Shown here: positions 53,594 through 60,494 of the stretch, piece by piece
How the letters are laid out: every line of letters begins with the position of its first letter
Position numbering within the stretch: position 1 is the stretch's first letter
Origin: a virus
DNA length: 64,000 nt
Virus record (IMG/VR): IMGVR_UViG_3300028920_000038
Span: 62,001 to 126,000 of that record
Strand: one strand, 5' to 3'
Made by a program: the position numbers and the translations under genes
The notes under the pieces: model-generated
The model's database searches: none
What the model was told of the DNA's origin: nothing
The model's input: only the letters and a program-made list of their open reading frames with translations

Positions 53594-55806
53594 TAATTTC
53601 CTGTGAGATAAGTTAATAACATCCAATCATATGAACTACCGCCATATATTGATACCCAAACCCAAGTTCCATCTGAATTACCAGAAGTTCTTATAAGTTG
53701 ACCTGGTCTTGTTGAGGCTGATCCTGCATCTGTTAGATTACCAAATAATGGTAAATGCCAATTACCAGATATTCCAGCTTGAGACGAAACACTTGCAAAT
53801 ACAGCATGTGTTGTATCTTTCACATGAATATCAGAGTTTGATGAATGTAAATAAGCCTGAGAATATTCCGCACCAGATATAACAAAGCCAGATGGATGAT
53901 AATTATCGTCAAGGTCAGAAGTTAAATCACTTTCATTACTATAAGTTTCAGTGTAAATTGCTATTTGTGCAGAAGCGTAGGCTTGCGAGTATTCCTGACC
54001 AGAAATTACGTACCCAGAGGGATGGTAGTTATCATCAAGAACAGATGTTAAGTCTGATTCATTGGAATACGTTTCTTCATATAGAGCAATCTGAGCAGAC
54101 GCATAAGCTTGTGAGTATTCAGAACCTGATATTACGTAACCTGATGGGTGGTAGTTATCATTTAATTCAGATGTTAGATCATTCTCAGATGAATATGTTT
54201 CCTCATATATTGCAATCTGAGCGGATGCATATGCTCTACTATATTCAGATCCAGATATTACATATCCTGATGGATGATAATCATCATCTAAAACATCTGT
54301 AAGATCTCCCTCTGAAGAAAATGTTTCTTCGTATATAGCTATTTGTGCACTTGCATATGCATTTGAATATTTCTGAGATGAATTATCATACCAAGAATTT
54401 AGCACATTAACTAAACTTGAAACTGTATAAAATTCTGCAGATCCTGACCATGAGCTAGGTTCTTGTGATTCTAAAGAGTCTATCCTTGTATCTATATTTC
54501 CTGAGAAAGAATCTATCCAGCTTTTATTATATAAATTAGAAGATATTATATAAAGAGTATGATCAAATAAATCTTTCACTCTTTGAGCTGAAGCATATGC
54601 TTGAGTATATTTAGTACCAGAAGCTAATAATTCTTCGTATCTCTGAGATGAGGCATTAACCCATTCATAAGCAGAAGTCCATTGAGAATCTTCTGTTAGA
54701 GATACATGAACATCTGTATTACTTGAATGGCCTATATAACCTGCAGCACCGGACCAAGAAACATCAGATCCTGCAGTACCAGATTCTTGGTATTCACTAT
54801 TTAACCAAGCTAATAAACTTGATGAAGGGAAGTGAATATCAGAATCAGATTTGTGTGTAGAATAATTAGAGGAATCTGCAAATCTGCTAATAGCATTAGA
54901 ACTTGTTATATAATTCTCTTCATTAAATTGATCGTATCCTTCTAATGTATCTATTCTAGAGTCAAAATTAGAAGAGGTGTCGAATAATGCAGTTAAATCA
55001 TCCTTAACATTTGAAGAGAATCCATAAAAATCAGAAGCACCTGACCAGGCTACATCTGATCCTCCTACACCTGTAGATGACGATATAATTATTGTATTAT
55101 TTCCAGAATATATATAAATTCCATTCTGTCCTGAGAAATAGATATTATCATCATCATTTTTAGTTATCTGTTGATTTTGTGGATATGCAAAGAAATTATA
55201 TTGATATGTAGAAGGTCCTCCAGCAAACCAGTTAACACAATGTTTACCAGCTATAGATAAGTATACTATAATATAAGTATCATCATAAGAAACTGAATAT
55301 CCATAAGTATCAGTACCACTTGGAGATATTCCAACTATAGTAGGAGTACTCCCAAAATTGTGTGTGATTTTAGATTGTGAAGAGACTAGAGCCCAACCAG
55401 CTTGATAATCTGCAGTTGTACCCCCACCTCCACTTCCAGCATTATCGTCTACATACTTTTTTGTAGCAGGTTCATAATCTCCATCTGGAGTAAATGGAGT
55501 TATGTTTTCTTTATATAGATATAAATCATGATGAGTATGAGATGATGCTCCGAATAAATTAATGGCATTAGAGCTAAATCCATAGAAAGATGAAGCGCCA
55601 GACCAGGCTACATCAGCTCCAGCTGCTCCAGTAGGAGCATATACACTATCAAACCAACTTCTGAGTAAAGAAGAAGGGTAATGTATATCTGCATTGGATG
55701 AATGTCCATATGCATTACTAGAGATTAATTCAGTAAAATCTACGAATGCATTCCAATCTGCAGAATATATTACATCTCCCGATGCTTTAGTATCATTAAA
55801 TGCCAT
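53593..55806 (-). CDS. Tail fibre with four tandem 42-residue repeats
   Basis: A 737-residue fibre. It contains repeated linkers of the form S-N-x-D-I-H-x-P-S-S-x-L-x-x-W and V-A-W-S-G-A-S-x-F-Y-G-F-S-S-N, a YEPATKKYVDD element, and a GWALVSSQSKITHNFGSTPT beta module like the tip of the 1014-residue fibre. Four exact-length 42-residue repeats lie at nt 53857-54360. The C-terminus GQLIRTSGNSDGTWVWVS resembles the end of the 1408-residue fibre. AAGGA precedes the ATG. It is the first fibre after the tail assembly chaperone, where a tape measure gene is normally found. Confidence 0.8.
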   Translation of the reverse strand: MAFNDTKASGDVIYSADWNAFVDFTELISSNAYGHSSNADIHYPSSLLRSWFDSVYAPTGAAGADVAWSGASSFYGFSSNAINLFGASSHTHHDLYLYKENITPFTPDGDYEPATKKYVDDNAGSGGGGTTADYQAGWALVSSQSKITHNFGSTPTIVGISPSGTDTYGYSVSYDDTYIIVYLSIAGKHCVNWFAGGPSTYQYNFFAYPQNQQITKNDDDNIYFSGQNGIYIYSGNNTIIISSSTGVGGSDVAWSGASDFYGFSSNVKDDLTALFDTSSNFDSRIDTLEGYDQFNEENYITSSNAISRFADSSNYSTHKSDSDIHFPSSSLLAWLNSEYQESGTAGSDVSWSGAAGYIGHSSNTDVHVSLTEDSQWTSAYEWVNASSQRYEELLASGTKYTQAYASAQRVKDLFDHTLYIISSNLYNKSWIDSFSGNIDTRIDSLESQEPSSWSGSAEFYTVSSLVNVLNSWYDNSSQKYSNAYASAQIAIYEETFSSEGDLTDVLDDDYHPSGYVISGSEYSRAYASAQIAIYEETYSSENDLTSELNDNYHPSGYVISGSEYSQAYASAQIALYEETYSNESDLTSVLDDNYHPSGYVISGQEYSQAYASAQIAIYTETYSNESDLTSDLDDNYHPSGFVISGAEYSQAYLHSSNSDIHVKDTTHAVFASVSSQAGISGNWHLPLFGNLTDAGSASTRPGQLIRTSGNSDGTWVWVSIYGGSSYDWMLLTYLTGN
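53857..54360 (-). repeat. Four tandem 126-bp (42-codon) repeats inside a fibre gene
   Basis: Reading on the minus strand, four units begin at AYASAQ (54360, 54234, 54108, 53982) and each ends with an EYS-x motif. The protein units are well conserved while the DNA has diverged at many third positions, so they are old duplications kept by selection on the protein. Related units occur in the fibre at 47236-50280 (around 48600-48880 and 49505-49720). Confidence 0.85.
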
Positions 55807-55824
55807 ATATAATCCTTATATCAA

Positions 55825-55872
55825 TTAATCTAAGTAAACAAAAAGAAAAACATAGGTTAATAATCCATACAA
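55825..55872 (-). other. Possible 15-codon hydrophobic leader peptide
   Basis: In the gap between the chaperone and the first fibre, AAGGAGA (55887-55881) lies 8 nt ahead of TTG 55872, which opens a 15-codon frame YGLLTYVFLFVYLD ending in TAA. The SD is among the strongest nearby, yet no gene uses it otherwise. It could be a tiny membrane peptide, a leader controlling the fibre gene, or chance. Confidence 0.2.
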
Positions 55873-55928
55873 TCTAAGCGTCTCCTTAAAAAAAATTCTG
55901 TGCATTAGATTATAATGAGATTATTACC

Positions 55929-55940
55929 AACATTAAACAT
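55929..55940 (-). promoter_or_regulatory. Intergenic motif, variant AACATTAAACAT
   Basis: One A shorter than the 13-mer, 14 nt after the stop of the frameshifted chaperone and ahead of the first fibre gene. Confidence 0.35.
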
Positions 55941-55954
55941 AAATTATAACATTA

Positions 55955-56182
55955 CTACCTACGGTGACCTCGTTTCGACTTGGCCTTTCTTTCCATTTCT
56001 TTATATTGTTTTTCTTTTTCAGTTGCTTTATGGATTATATGTCTCTCAAGAAATGAAACCCCAAGAGGATCATCCTTTCTTAATTTTCCAAGCTGCATTG
56101 GCGTTACATGTAAAAATGAACACATTTCAGCTTCAAGATAACCTAAATTAGATTCAACGAAAGGATTGTAATTGATCTTCTT
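55955..56182 (-). CDS. Tail assembly chaperone, frameshifted C-terminal part (gpT-like)
   Basis: Frame +1 relative to the gpG-like gene, open from just after a TAG (56185-56183) to TAG at 55957-55955. It has no start codon of its own near its beginning and reads KKINYNPFVESNLGYL, AEMCSFLHVTPMQLGKLRKD, PLGVSFLERHIIHKATEKEK and a basic end KAKSKRGHRR. This matches the T part of tail assembly chaperones, made by ribosomal frameshifting from the G part. The shift must fall between 56182 and the G stop at 56154-56156; CC-UUU-C (56164-56159), where Phe-tRNA could move from UUU to UUC, is a candidate site. Confidence 0.75.
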   Translation of the reverse strand, partial: KKINYNPFVESNLGYLEAEMCSFLHVTPMQLGKLRKDDPLGVSFLERHIIHKATEKEKQYKEMERKAKSKRGHRR

Positions 56183-56651
56183 CTAGGGGTCCCTCCTGAG
56201 TAGCCTTGATTAGGCCAGCTATGAAATTCTGTAAGGTAGTAAACGAAACATTAGATCTCCAGAATTTTTCATCTAATGATGGATCCACACAGAGCTTTGC
56301 TGCTAATTTTGGAAGTGATTCATAAATTGATACCATTTTTTGTAAAGATTTAGAATCTAGTTTACCTTCATACATAGAGGCTTCTGCTGATAGTTTCATT
56401 ATTATTATCATCTCTTCTTGAGTTGGTCTTCGAGATTTAACAGTTCTCTTAGTTTCTGGTGAAGAGTAAAATGTTATTTTTAACAGATCTTCTTTATAGT
56501 CTCTTTCTAGAATACCACGGGTTGTTATTTGCTTTATGATATCTTTAGAATCATTCTTCTCTTTCTTTTCAATTTTTTCTCTTAGCTCATCAAAATTTTT
56601 GGGTTCTTTATTTTCTTTATTCTTATCATTAGATTCTTTATTTTCTACCAT
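56154..56651 (-). CDS. Tail assembly chaperone (gpG-like)
   Basis: A 165-residue protein placed just after the tail tube genes, where gpG-type chaperones lie. A charged, low-complexity N-terminus (~60 residues of Lys, Glu, Asn) is followed by a helical domain (TQEEMIIIMKLSAEASMYEG, SIYESLPKLAAKLCVD, FTTLQNFIAGLIKATQEGP). The chaperone binds and solubilises the tape measure protein. Its end carries the probable frameshift zone leading into the gpT-like frame. GAGGAG precedes the ATG. The AACATTAAAACAT motif lies in the gap upstream. Confidence 0.75.
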   Translation of the reverse strand: MVENKESNDKNKENKEPKNFDELREKIEKKEKNDSKDIIKQITTRGILERDYKEDLLKITFYSSPETKRTVKSRRPTQEEMIIIMKLSAEASMYEGKLDSKSLQKMVSIYESLPKLAAKLCVDPSLDEKFWRSNVSFTTLQNFIAGLIKATQEGPLEEDQLQSFR

Positions 56652-56679
56652 ATTTGTCTCCTCGAATAGAAAGAATTAA

Positions 56680-56692
56680 AACATTAAAACAT
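56680..56692 (-). promoter_or_regulatory. Intergenic motif AACATTAAAACAT, second exact copy
   Basis: Begins directly after the TAA of the second tail tube gene and precedes the chaperone gene. Identical over 13 nt to the copy after the capsid gene. Confidence 0.4.
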
Positions 56693-57169
56693 TTATGGAT
56701 AGTCTGTAATATATGTTCCTTGAGTAGTACTATCTACAGTTACTGAAGATACTTTATAAGGATATAACAAAGTAAAATCTATAGATCCTTCTGTAATTTC
56801 ATCTGCAGTTCCAATTGAAAAATCAAATCCTGTTATCTGACAACTCTTGAAATAAAAGTGTAACGAATTATCTCCAACTGAACCTGAAATTTGCACATTA
56901 GATGCACCTATTAAACCAGATACTAGAATACTACCTAAACCTGTATCAGTTAATTTACAGGCTGTTAATGATCCTTCGATGCTTCTAGACCCAGCTAGGA
57001 AGAAATTCCCAGTTTCACCTACAAGTTCTTGTTCTGCAGTTCCCCTACTAATAGTAAGAGAAACATCAGATATAGCAAGTGTAGAATGAGTTTGGGTAGA
57101 TCCATATCCTGCACTAGCTATTACAATTTTTGCATTATTTCCCCTATAAGTTACAGGTGTTGCTCCCAT
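56693..57169 (-). CDS. Tail tube protein, second paralogue
   Basis: A 158-residue tail tube protein (phage_TTP-like): ISDVSLTISRGTAEQELVGE, GNFFLAGSRSIEGSLTACKL, QISGSVGDNSLHFYFKSCQI, then TGFDFSIGTADEITEGSIDF. It aligns along its length with the gene just upstream (57176-57649), so a tandem duplication is clear. One copy may form the tube shaft and the other a terminal or minor ring. The SD is weak compared with its partner, suggesting lower expression. Confidence 0.8.
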   Translation of the reverse strand: MGATPVTYRGNNAKIVIASAGYGSTQTHSTLAISDVSLTISRGTAEQELVGETGNFFLAGSRSIEGSLTACKLTDTGLGSILVSGLIGASNVQISGSVGDNSLHFYFKSCQITGFDFSIGTADEITEGSIDFTLLYPYKVSSVTVDSTTQGTYITDYP

Positions 57170-57175
57170 TGTCTA

Positions 57176-57649
57176 TCACGCATCCGATATTAATCCAGCT
57201 TTATAGGTGACATTTTGTGGATCTAGTAAAGCAAAGTCAATGCTAGCTTCACTAATAGTATCTGCATCTCCCATGCTCACATCATATCCAGTAATTTGAC
57301 ATGAGACTAAGAACCAATGAATTGGGCTAGTACTTCCTACTGAACCTGATATTGCTATGAGTTCATTTGTTGAAGTTCCTTCTATAATATTATTTAAAAC
57401 ATCAGAACTACCAGATGAACCAAATCTACTAAGTGTAAATGATCCATCCATAGAAAGAGCTCCTTGAGCAAAATAATTACCAGGTAATCCTATGAGATCT
57501 TGTTCTACTGTTCCTCTGTCAAGTGTTAATGAGAATGATCCCATTCCCCAAAATGAATGCAATTTAGAAGCACTCATAGTAGGTGCTGATCCAGCTGCAT
57601 GAGCTTGTAAGAATATCGCGGCATTTTCTCCTGTTACAGTTCCTGCCAT
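57176..57649 (-). CDS. Major tail tube protein, first paralogue
   Basis: A 157-residue tube protein: FSLTLDRGTVEQDLIGLPGN, YFAQGALSMDGSFTLSRF, AISGSVGSTSPIHWFLVSCQ, TGYDVSMGDADTISEASIDF. It is preceded by AAGGTGA at good spacing and by a TATAAT sequence (57681-57676), which suits high expression, so this copy is the likelier major tube subunit. It lies after the tail terminator gene as in other siphophages. Confidence 0.82.
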   Translation of the reverse strand: MAGTVTGENAAIFLQAHAAGSAPTMSASKLHSFWGMGSFSLTLDRGTVEQDLIGLPGNYFAQGALSMDGSFTLSRFGSSGSSDVLNNIIEGTSTNELIAISGSVGSTSPIHWFLVSCQITGYDVSMGDADTISEASIDFALLDPQNVTYKAGLISDA

Positions 57650-57689
57650 ATAATATCACCTTATTCTTTTATTAAATTATAAACATACA

Positions 57690-58091
57690 TTAATCATCGT
57701 GATGTAATTTATACCTATAAGTTTGCATTTTTCTATATACATTCATATCATTATCAAATAAATCTATATCCCCCTCTTTTCTACAAGCCCCAGATACTAT
57801 AAATAATGGAGTAATAACATCAGCTATTTGATATGTCTCCATTCTACTACTTCTTGAGAATATATCTACTGTGAATACAGCATCTTCAAGTCTTAATCTA
57901 GAGCCTGCCGGAGCTGATTTGTAACCTAAATAACCAGTATCTGTACCACCTGTTTGAGTTAATATAATACATGGAAAAGAATCTAAAGTTTTAGTCCATC
58001 CAACTTTTATATTATTTTCTGAAACTAAAGATGTTACTGATGATGAACTTCTCATGAACCAATACAGGTCAGCTATAGATGTTAATGACAT
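57690..58091 (-). CDS. Tail terminator protein (DUF3168/gpU-like)
   Basis: A 133-residue protein: LYWFMRSSSSVTSLVSENNIKV (residues ~9-30), FPCIILTQTGGTD, LRLEDAVFTVDIFSRS, YQIADVITPLFI. This helix-strand order with a pyrimidine-like F-P-x-I-x-L segment is typical of tail terminators, which cap the tube and join the head. Position between the gp10-like protein and the tube fits. Starts by TAATG overlap behind GAGG. Confidence 0.75.
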   Translation of the reverse strand: MSLTSIADLYWFMRSSSSVTSLVSENNIKVGWTKTLDSFPCIILTQTGGTDTGYLGYKSAPAGSRLRLEDAVFTVDIFSRSSRMETYQIADVITPLFIVSGACRKEGDIDLFDNDMNVYRKMQTYRYKLHHDD

Positions 58092-58621
58092 TATCGTAAC
58101 CTCATAGAACCAACTTCTCTTAGTATTCTATTTTTATAATTTATTTCTATCATAGATACACTTTGATTCATAGCATTTGATAGATAATGTTTACCATCTT
58201 GTAATTTTACTATTCTTGGATAATGAATCCCATCGTGTTTTCCCTGAGATTTTCCTACGGGCCATCCTTTATGACCGTAATTATCAGCATCTATAAATCC
58301 TTGAACTGGAGTTCCTGTATCTGATTGCATGAATCCTTGAGTACCTCCAAGTTCAACTATAGCAGCATGATTTGAATTATATCCTAATCCCATTTTTATG
58401 GAATAGCCTTGAATTTCTGGACTTGTTATAAATTTACTATCTCTTATTTTATCATCTCCTATGGAATGTCCCCATTTTAAAGTAGAATCTATATTATTCA
58501 TCGCTTTCTCATGAACTTTATCTAAAGAAGTTATAGTTTCGTCATTAAGATAATTTACTATACTACTCTTTAATAAATTTATATTTCGAATAGCTACATC
58601 TAATCCTTCTATTTTTATCAT
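58091..58621 (-). CDS. HK97 gp10-like tail-completion protein
   Basis: A 176-residue protein with LDVAIRNINLLKSSIVNYL and the N-terminal helix pair, then GYSIKMGLGYNSNHAAIVELG, a strand-loop typical of HK97-gp10_like proteins (the A-x-x-V-E-x-G motif), and a helical C-terminus. It usually acts at the head-tail interface or in tail completion. Insertion of ~30 residues (QSDTGTPVQGFIDADNYGHK) makes it longer than most. ATGA overlap with the upstream gene. Confidence 0.78.
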   Translation of the reverse strand: MIKIEGLDVAIRNINLLKSSIVNYLNDETITSLDKVHEKAMNNIDSTLKWGHSIGDDKIRDSKFITSPEIQGYSIKMGLGYNSNHAAIVELGGTQGFMQSDTGTPVQGFIDADNYGHKGWPVGKSQGKHDGIHYPRIVKLQDGKHYLSNAMNQSVSMIEINYKNRILREVGSMRLR

Positions 58622-58935
58622 TGTAACACCAAATATGCAGTTTTATGATGAGATGAGGAATCAATAACTACTTCTCTTACTTTATAGGTTTCATCATTAT
58701 AAGTAATTCTATCTCCTCTAGTAACTGTAGAAGAGGATTTCATATAGCATTTATGTTTAACATCGTCGTAGATGCCTGCTAATTGAGTCATTTCAGCTGC
58801 TGTTAAAGGATTTATTCTACAAGGTATAGATGTAGAACCAGCTGTATAAGTATGAGTCCATTCACCGAGCATATTCTGTGATGATACTACAGAATGTTTT
58901 GTTATATTATGAATCATTAAACTATCGAAAGTCAT
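58618..58935 (-). CDS. Head closure protein (SPP1 gp16-like)
   Basis: A 105-residue beta-barrel protein: STSIPCRINPLTAAEMTQLA, TVTRGDRITYNDETYKVREV, and TAYLVLQ at the end. The pattern G-D-R-I-x-Y-x-x-x-x-Y-x-V matches head-tail joining stoppers. Its ATG lies inside the end of the HNH gene, and its stop overlaps the gp10-like start, so order and coupling fit the usual connector set. Confidence 0.75.
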   Translation of the reverse strand: MTFDSLMIHNITKHSVVSSQNMLGEWTHTYTAGSTSIPCRINPLTAAEMTQLAGIYDDVKHKCYMKSSSTVTRGDRITYNDETYKVREVVIDSSSHHKTAYLVLQ

Positions 58936-59170
58936 TTATTCTCATCTTTTTATTTCTAAAATGCACATCATAGTGACATTCACTACATAAAGGAATTAGA
59001 TTACTTTTGCTATTAGATCCTCCTCTTCCAAGGGGGATTATATGATGCAAATGTAAATTACCTTTAGAAAATCTTTGACACATTGCACATCTATATCCAT
59101 ATTCTTTAAAGATCGCATATCTTAATGCATTCCAATTTGAAGGATATCTATCATCAGGACCACTATACAT
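58922..59170 (-). CDS. HNH endonuclease
   Basis: An 82-residue single-domain HNH protein: YGYRCAMCQRFSKGNLHLHH, then IIPLGRGGSNSKSNLIPLCS, ECHYDVH. CxxC pairs bind zinc; His-His, Asn and His form the catalytic set. It is inserted between two connector genes, which is unusual: packaging HNH nucleases normally flank terminase. It overlaps the head closure gene. It may be a homing-type mobile gene or serve DNA packaging. Confidence 0.88.
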   Translation of the reverse strand: MYSGPDDRYPSNWNALRYAIFKEYGYRCAMCQRFSKGNLHLHHIIPLGRGGSNSKSNLIPLCSECHYDVHFRNKKMRINDFR

Positions 59171-59581
59171 TTAATCATTAGCTTTGTATAAATCCCATCT
59201 ATGTGCAGCTTTAGCATTAAGAATATCTAAAGCCATCTTCTCCCAAGTTTTTGATATTACAAATGGAGATGATTGAATATCTGTACCTCTAGATATAGGT
59301 TGAGCTAATGCGTATCTATAGTCTCCTAATTGCTCTTCACTCAGTGTATAATATTTTTTAGCTAGAGCTGGAGTATGAATAATCTTTGATGCTATTAATA
59401 GTAAAGCTGCTATTCTACCATCAGTTGATGATGTTATTCCATACACATGATTTATATATGTCTCTACAGATTCTATTTTTATTAATATCTCTGCTGTACT
59501 TATATCATCATAATCTAGAGGTGGTGTAAAGAAGTTCCTTACATCCATTTCCCTTAACATTGTTGGTGTATAATCTGACAT
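59171..59581 (-). CDS. Head-tail connector/adaptor protein (gp6/gp15-like)
   Basis: A 136-residue helical protein: YTPTMLREMDVRNFFTPPLD, ISTAEILIKIESVETYINHV, GRIAALLLIASKIIHTPALA, then DYRYALAQPISRG. The helix order with I-x-x-V-E-x-Y-I is typical of adaptor proteins that bind under the portal. Its place directly after the capsid genes supports this. The end overlaps the HNH gene closely with no gap. Confidence 0.75.
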   Translation of the reverse strand: MSDYTPTMLREMDVRNFFTPPLDYDDISTAEILIKIESVETYINHVYGITSSTDGRIAALLLIASKIIHTPALAKKYYTLSEEQLGDYRYALAQPISRGTDIQSSPFVISKTWEKMALDILNAKAAHRWDLYKAND

Positions 59582-59583
59582 AC

Positions 59584-59844
59584 TTAATCACTCATTTCTC
59601 CTAAAGTTGGATCTATTTTTCTTATATCAACTTTTTGTTTACTTCTAACGGTAGAATCCACGGGATATGGAAATTGTTTTATGATAGTATTAGTTGGATT
59701 AGTTCTTCCTGATCCTTCGTCTTCTATTATTTCTAATTCTTCTAAATCTTCTTCATTGTATTTACTTCTATCTAATAGAGCTTTTCGTCTATCTTCCAAG
59801 TAAGATTTTTTAAGAAATTTTTGATTACCATATCCATGTAACAT
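59584..59844 (-). CDS. Small hypothetical head-region protein
   Basis: An 86-residue charged protein: basic at the start (NQKFLKKSYLEDRRKALLDR), acidic in the middle (NEEDLEELEIIEDEGSG), then PTNTIIKQFPYPVDS. No family recognised. AAGGTTATAG lies before the ATG. Between the small paralogous proteins and the adaptor, it may be a connector accessory or scaffold-like factor. Confidence 0.55.
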   Translation of the reverse strand: MLHGYGNQKFLKKSYLEDRRKALLDRSKYNEEDLEELEIIEDEGSGRTNPTNTIIKQFPYPVDSTVRSKQKVDIRKIDPTLGEMSD

Positions 59845-59850
59845 AATTAT

Positions 59851-60120
59851 CTATAACCTTGTATTTCTAGACCTGAAAACTGGAACATAGTATGCTGCTC
59901 CTGTAGGACCGAATGTACTACCAGAAATAATATGAACTTTTAACCATCCTGCAGAACTAACTGTATTAAGAAAATGCCTACCTCCAACAGTACCTCCTGA
60001 ATAACTATATCCATACCAATCATGAGTCATTCTTCCGGATTCGTGAAATAAGAATCCTCTTCCATCATCATTAATTAGTAATTTTTCTACTTCCAATTCT
60101 GGAATCTTAGACCCAGCCAT
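59851..60120 (-). CDS. Small head protein, paralogue B
   Basis: An 89-residue protein starting MAGSKIPELEVEKLLINDDG, with VHIISGSTFGPTGAAYYVPVF near the end. It is clearly related to the neighbour at 60130-60411 (VHVISGSSYGPTGQLYYIPLY). Both may be capsid decoration or head-fibre subunits, judged from location right after the major capsid gene and beta-rich sequence. AGGTGA precedes the ATG. Confidence 0.62.
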   Translation of the reverse strand: MAGSKIPELEVEKLLINDDGRGFLFHESGRMTHDWYGYSYSGGTVGGRHFLNTVSSAGWLKVHIISGSTFGPTGAAYYVPVFRSRNTRL

Positions 60121-60129
60121 TTAAATCAC

Positions 60130-60411
60130 CTATGATGATAGGTTGGTATCTAAATTGCTATATAATGGTATGTAATAAAGTTGACCTGTAGGTCCGTAAC
60201 TACTTCCAGATATAACATGAACACCAATATATCCAGATGAACTAGCAGCTGGAAAGAATTTTTTACTAGCATTAGATGCTTGAGATGAAATACCAGTCCA
60301 ATCTTGACCTAGATGAAAATTAGTACCGTCATTATATACCAATATTCCTCTACCATTTTTAGTGACTAATAAGTTCTCTACTTCTAATACTGGAATTTTA
60401 GCTCCTGCCAT
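60130..60411 (-). CDS. Small head protein, paralogue A
   Basis: A 93-residue protein starting MAGAKIPVLEVENLLVTKNG and containing VHVISGSSYGPTGQLYYIPL. It forms a tandem pair with the next gene at about 40 per cent similarity by eye. AGAGGTTGG precedes the ATG. The 83-nt gap between it and the capsid gene carries the AACATTAAAACAT motif. Role unknown; a decoration protein is plausible. Confidence 0.62.
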   Translation of the reverse strand: MAGAKIPVLEVENLLVTKNGRGILVYNDGTNFHLGQDWTGISSQASNASKKFFPAASSSGYIGVHVISGSSYGPTGQLYYIPLYSNLDTNLSS

Positions 60412-60460
60412 AATTCCAACCTCTTATTTAACATCGAAATTTTAACATAAAATATAAAAG

Positions 60461-60473
60461 AACATTAAAACAT
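60461..60473 (-). promoter_or_regulatory. Intergenic motif AACATTAAAACAT (minus-strand ATGTTTTAATGTT)
   Basis: An exact 13-mer shared with 56680-56692 and, with one change each, 42447-42459 and 55929-55940. All four lie a few nucleotides after a stop codon and ahead of the next SD on the minus strand. Candidate late-promoter or RNA-processing element. Confidence 0.4.
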
Positions 60474-60494
60474 ATTTGTAATAATAGATCATTA

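Noticed and set aside
53857-54360. CRISPR-like array
   Set aside because: The 126-bp units are in frame, conserved at protein level and lack spacers; they are fibre repeats.
55915-56151. Plus-strand frame opposite the tail assembly chaperone
   Set aside because: It is the shadow of the gpT-like minus-strand frame, which has clear family sequence.
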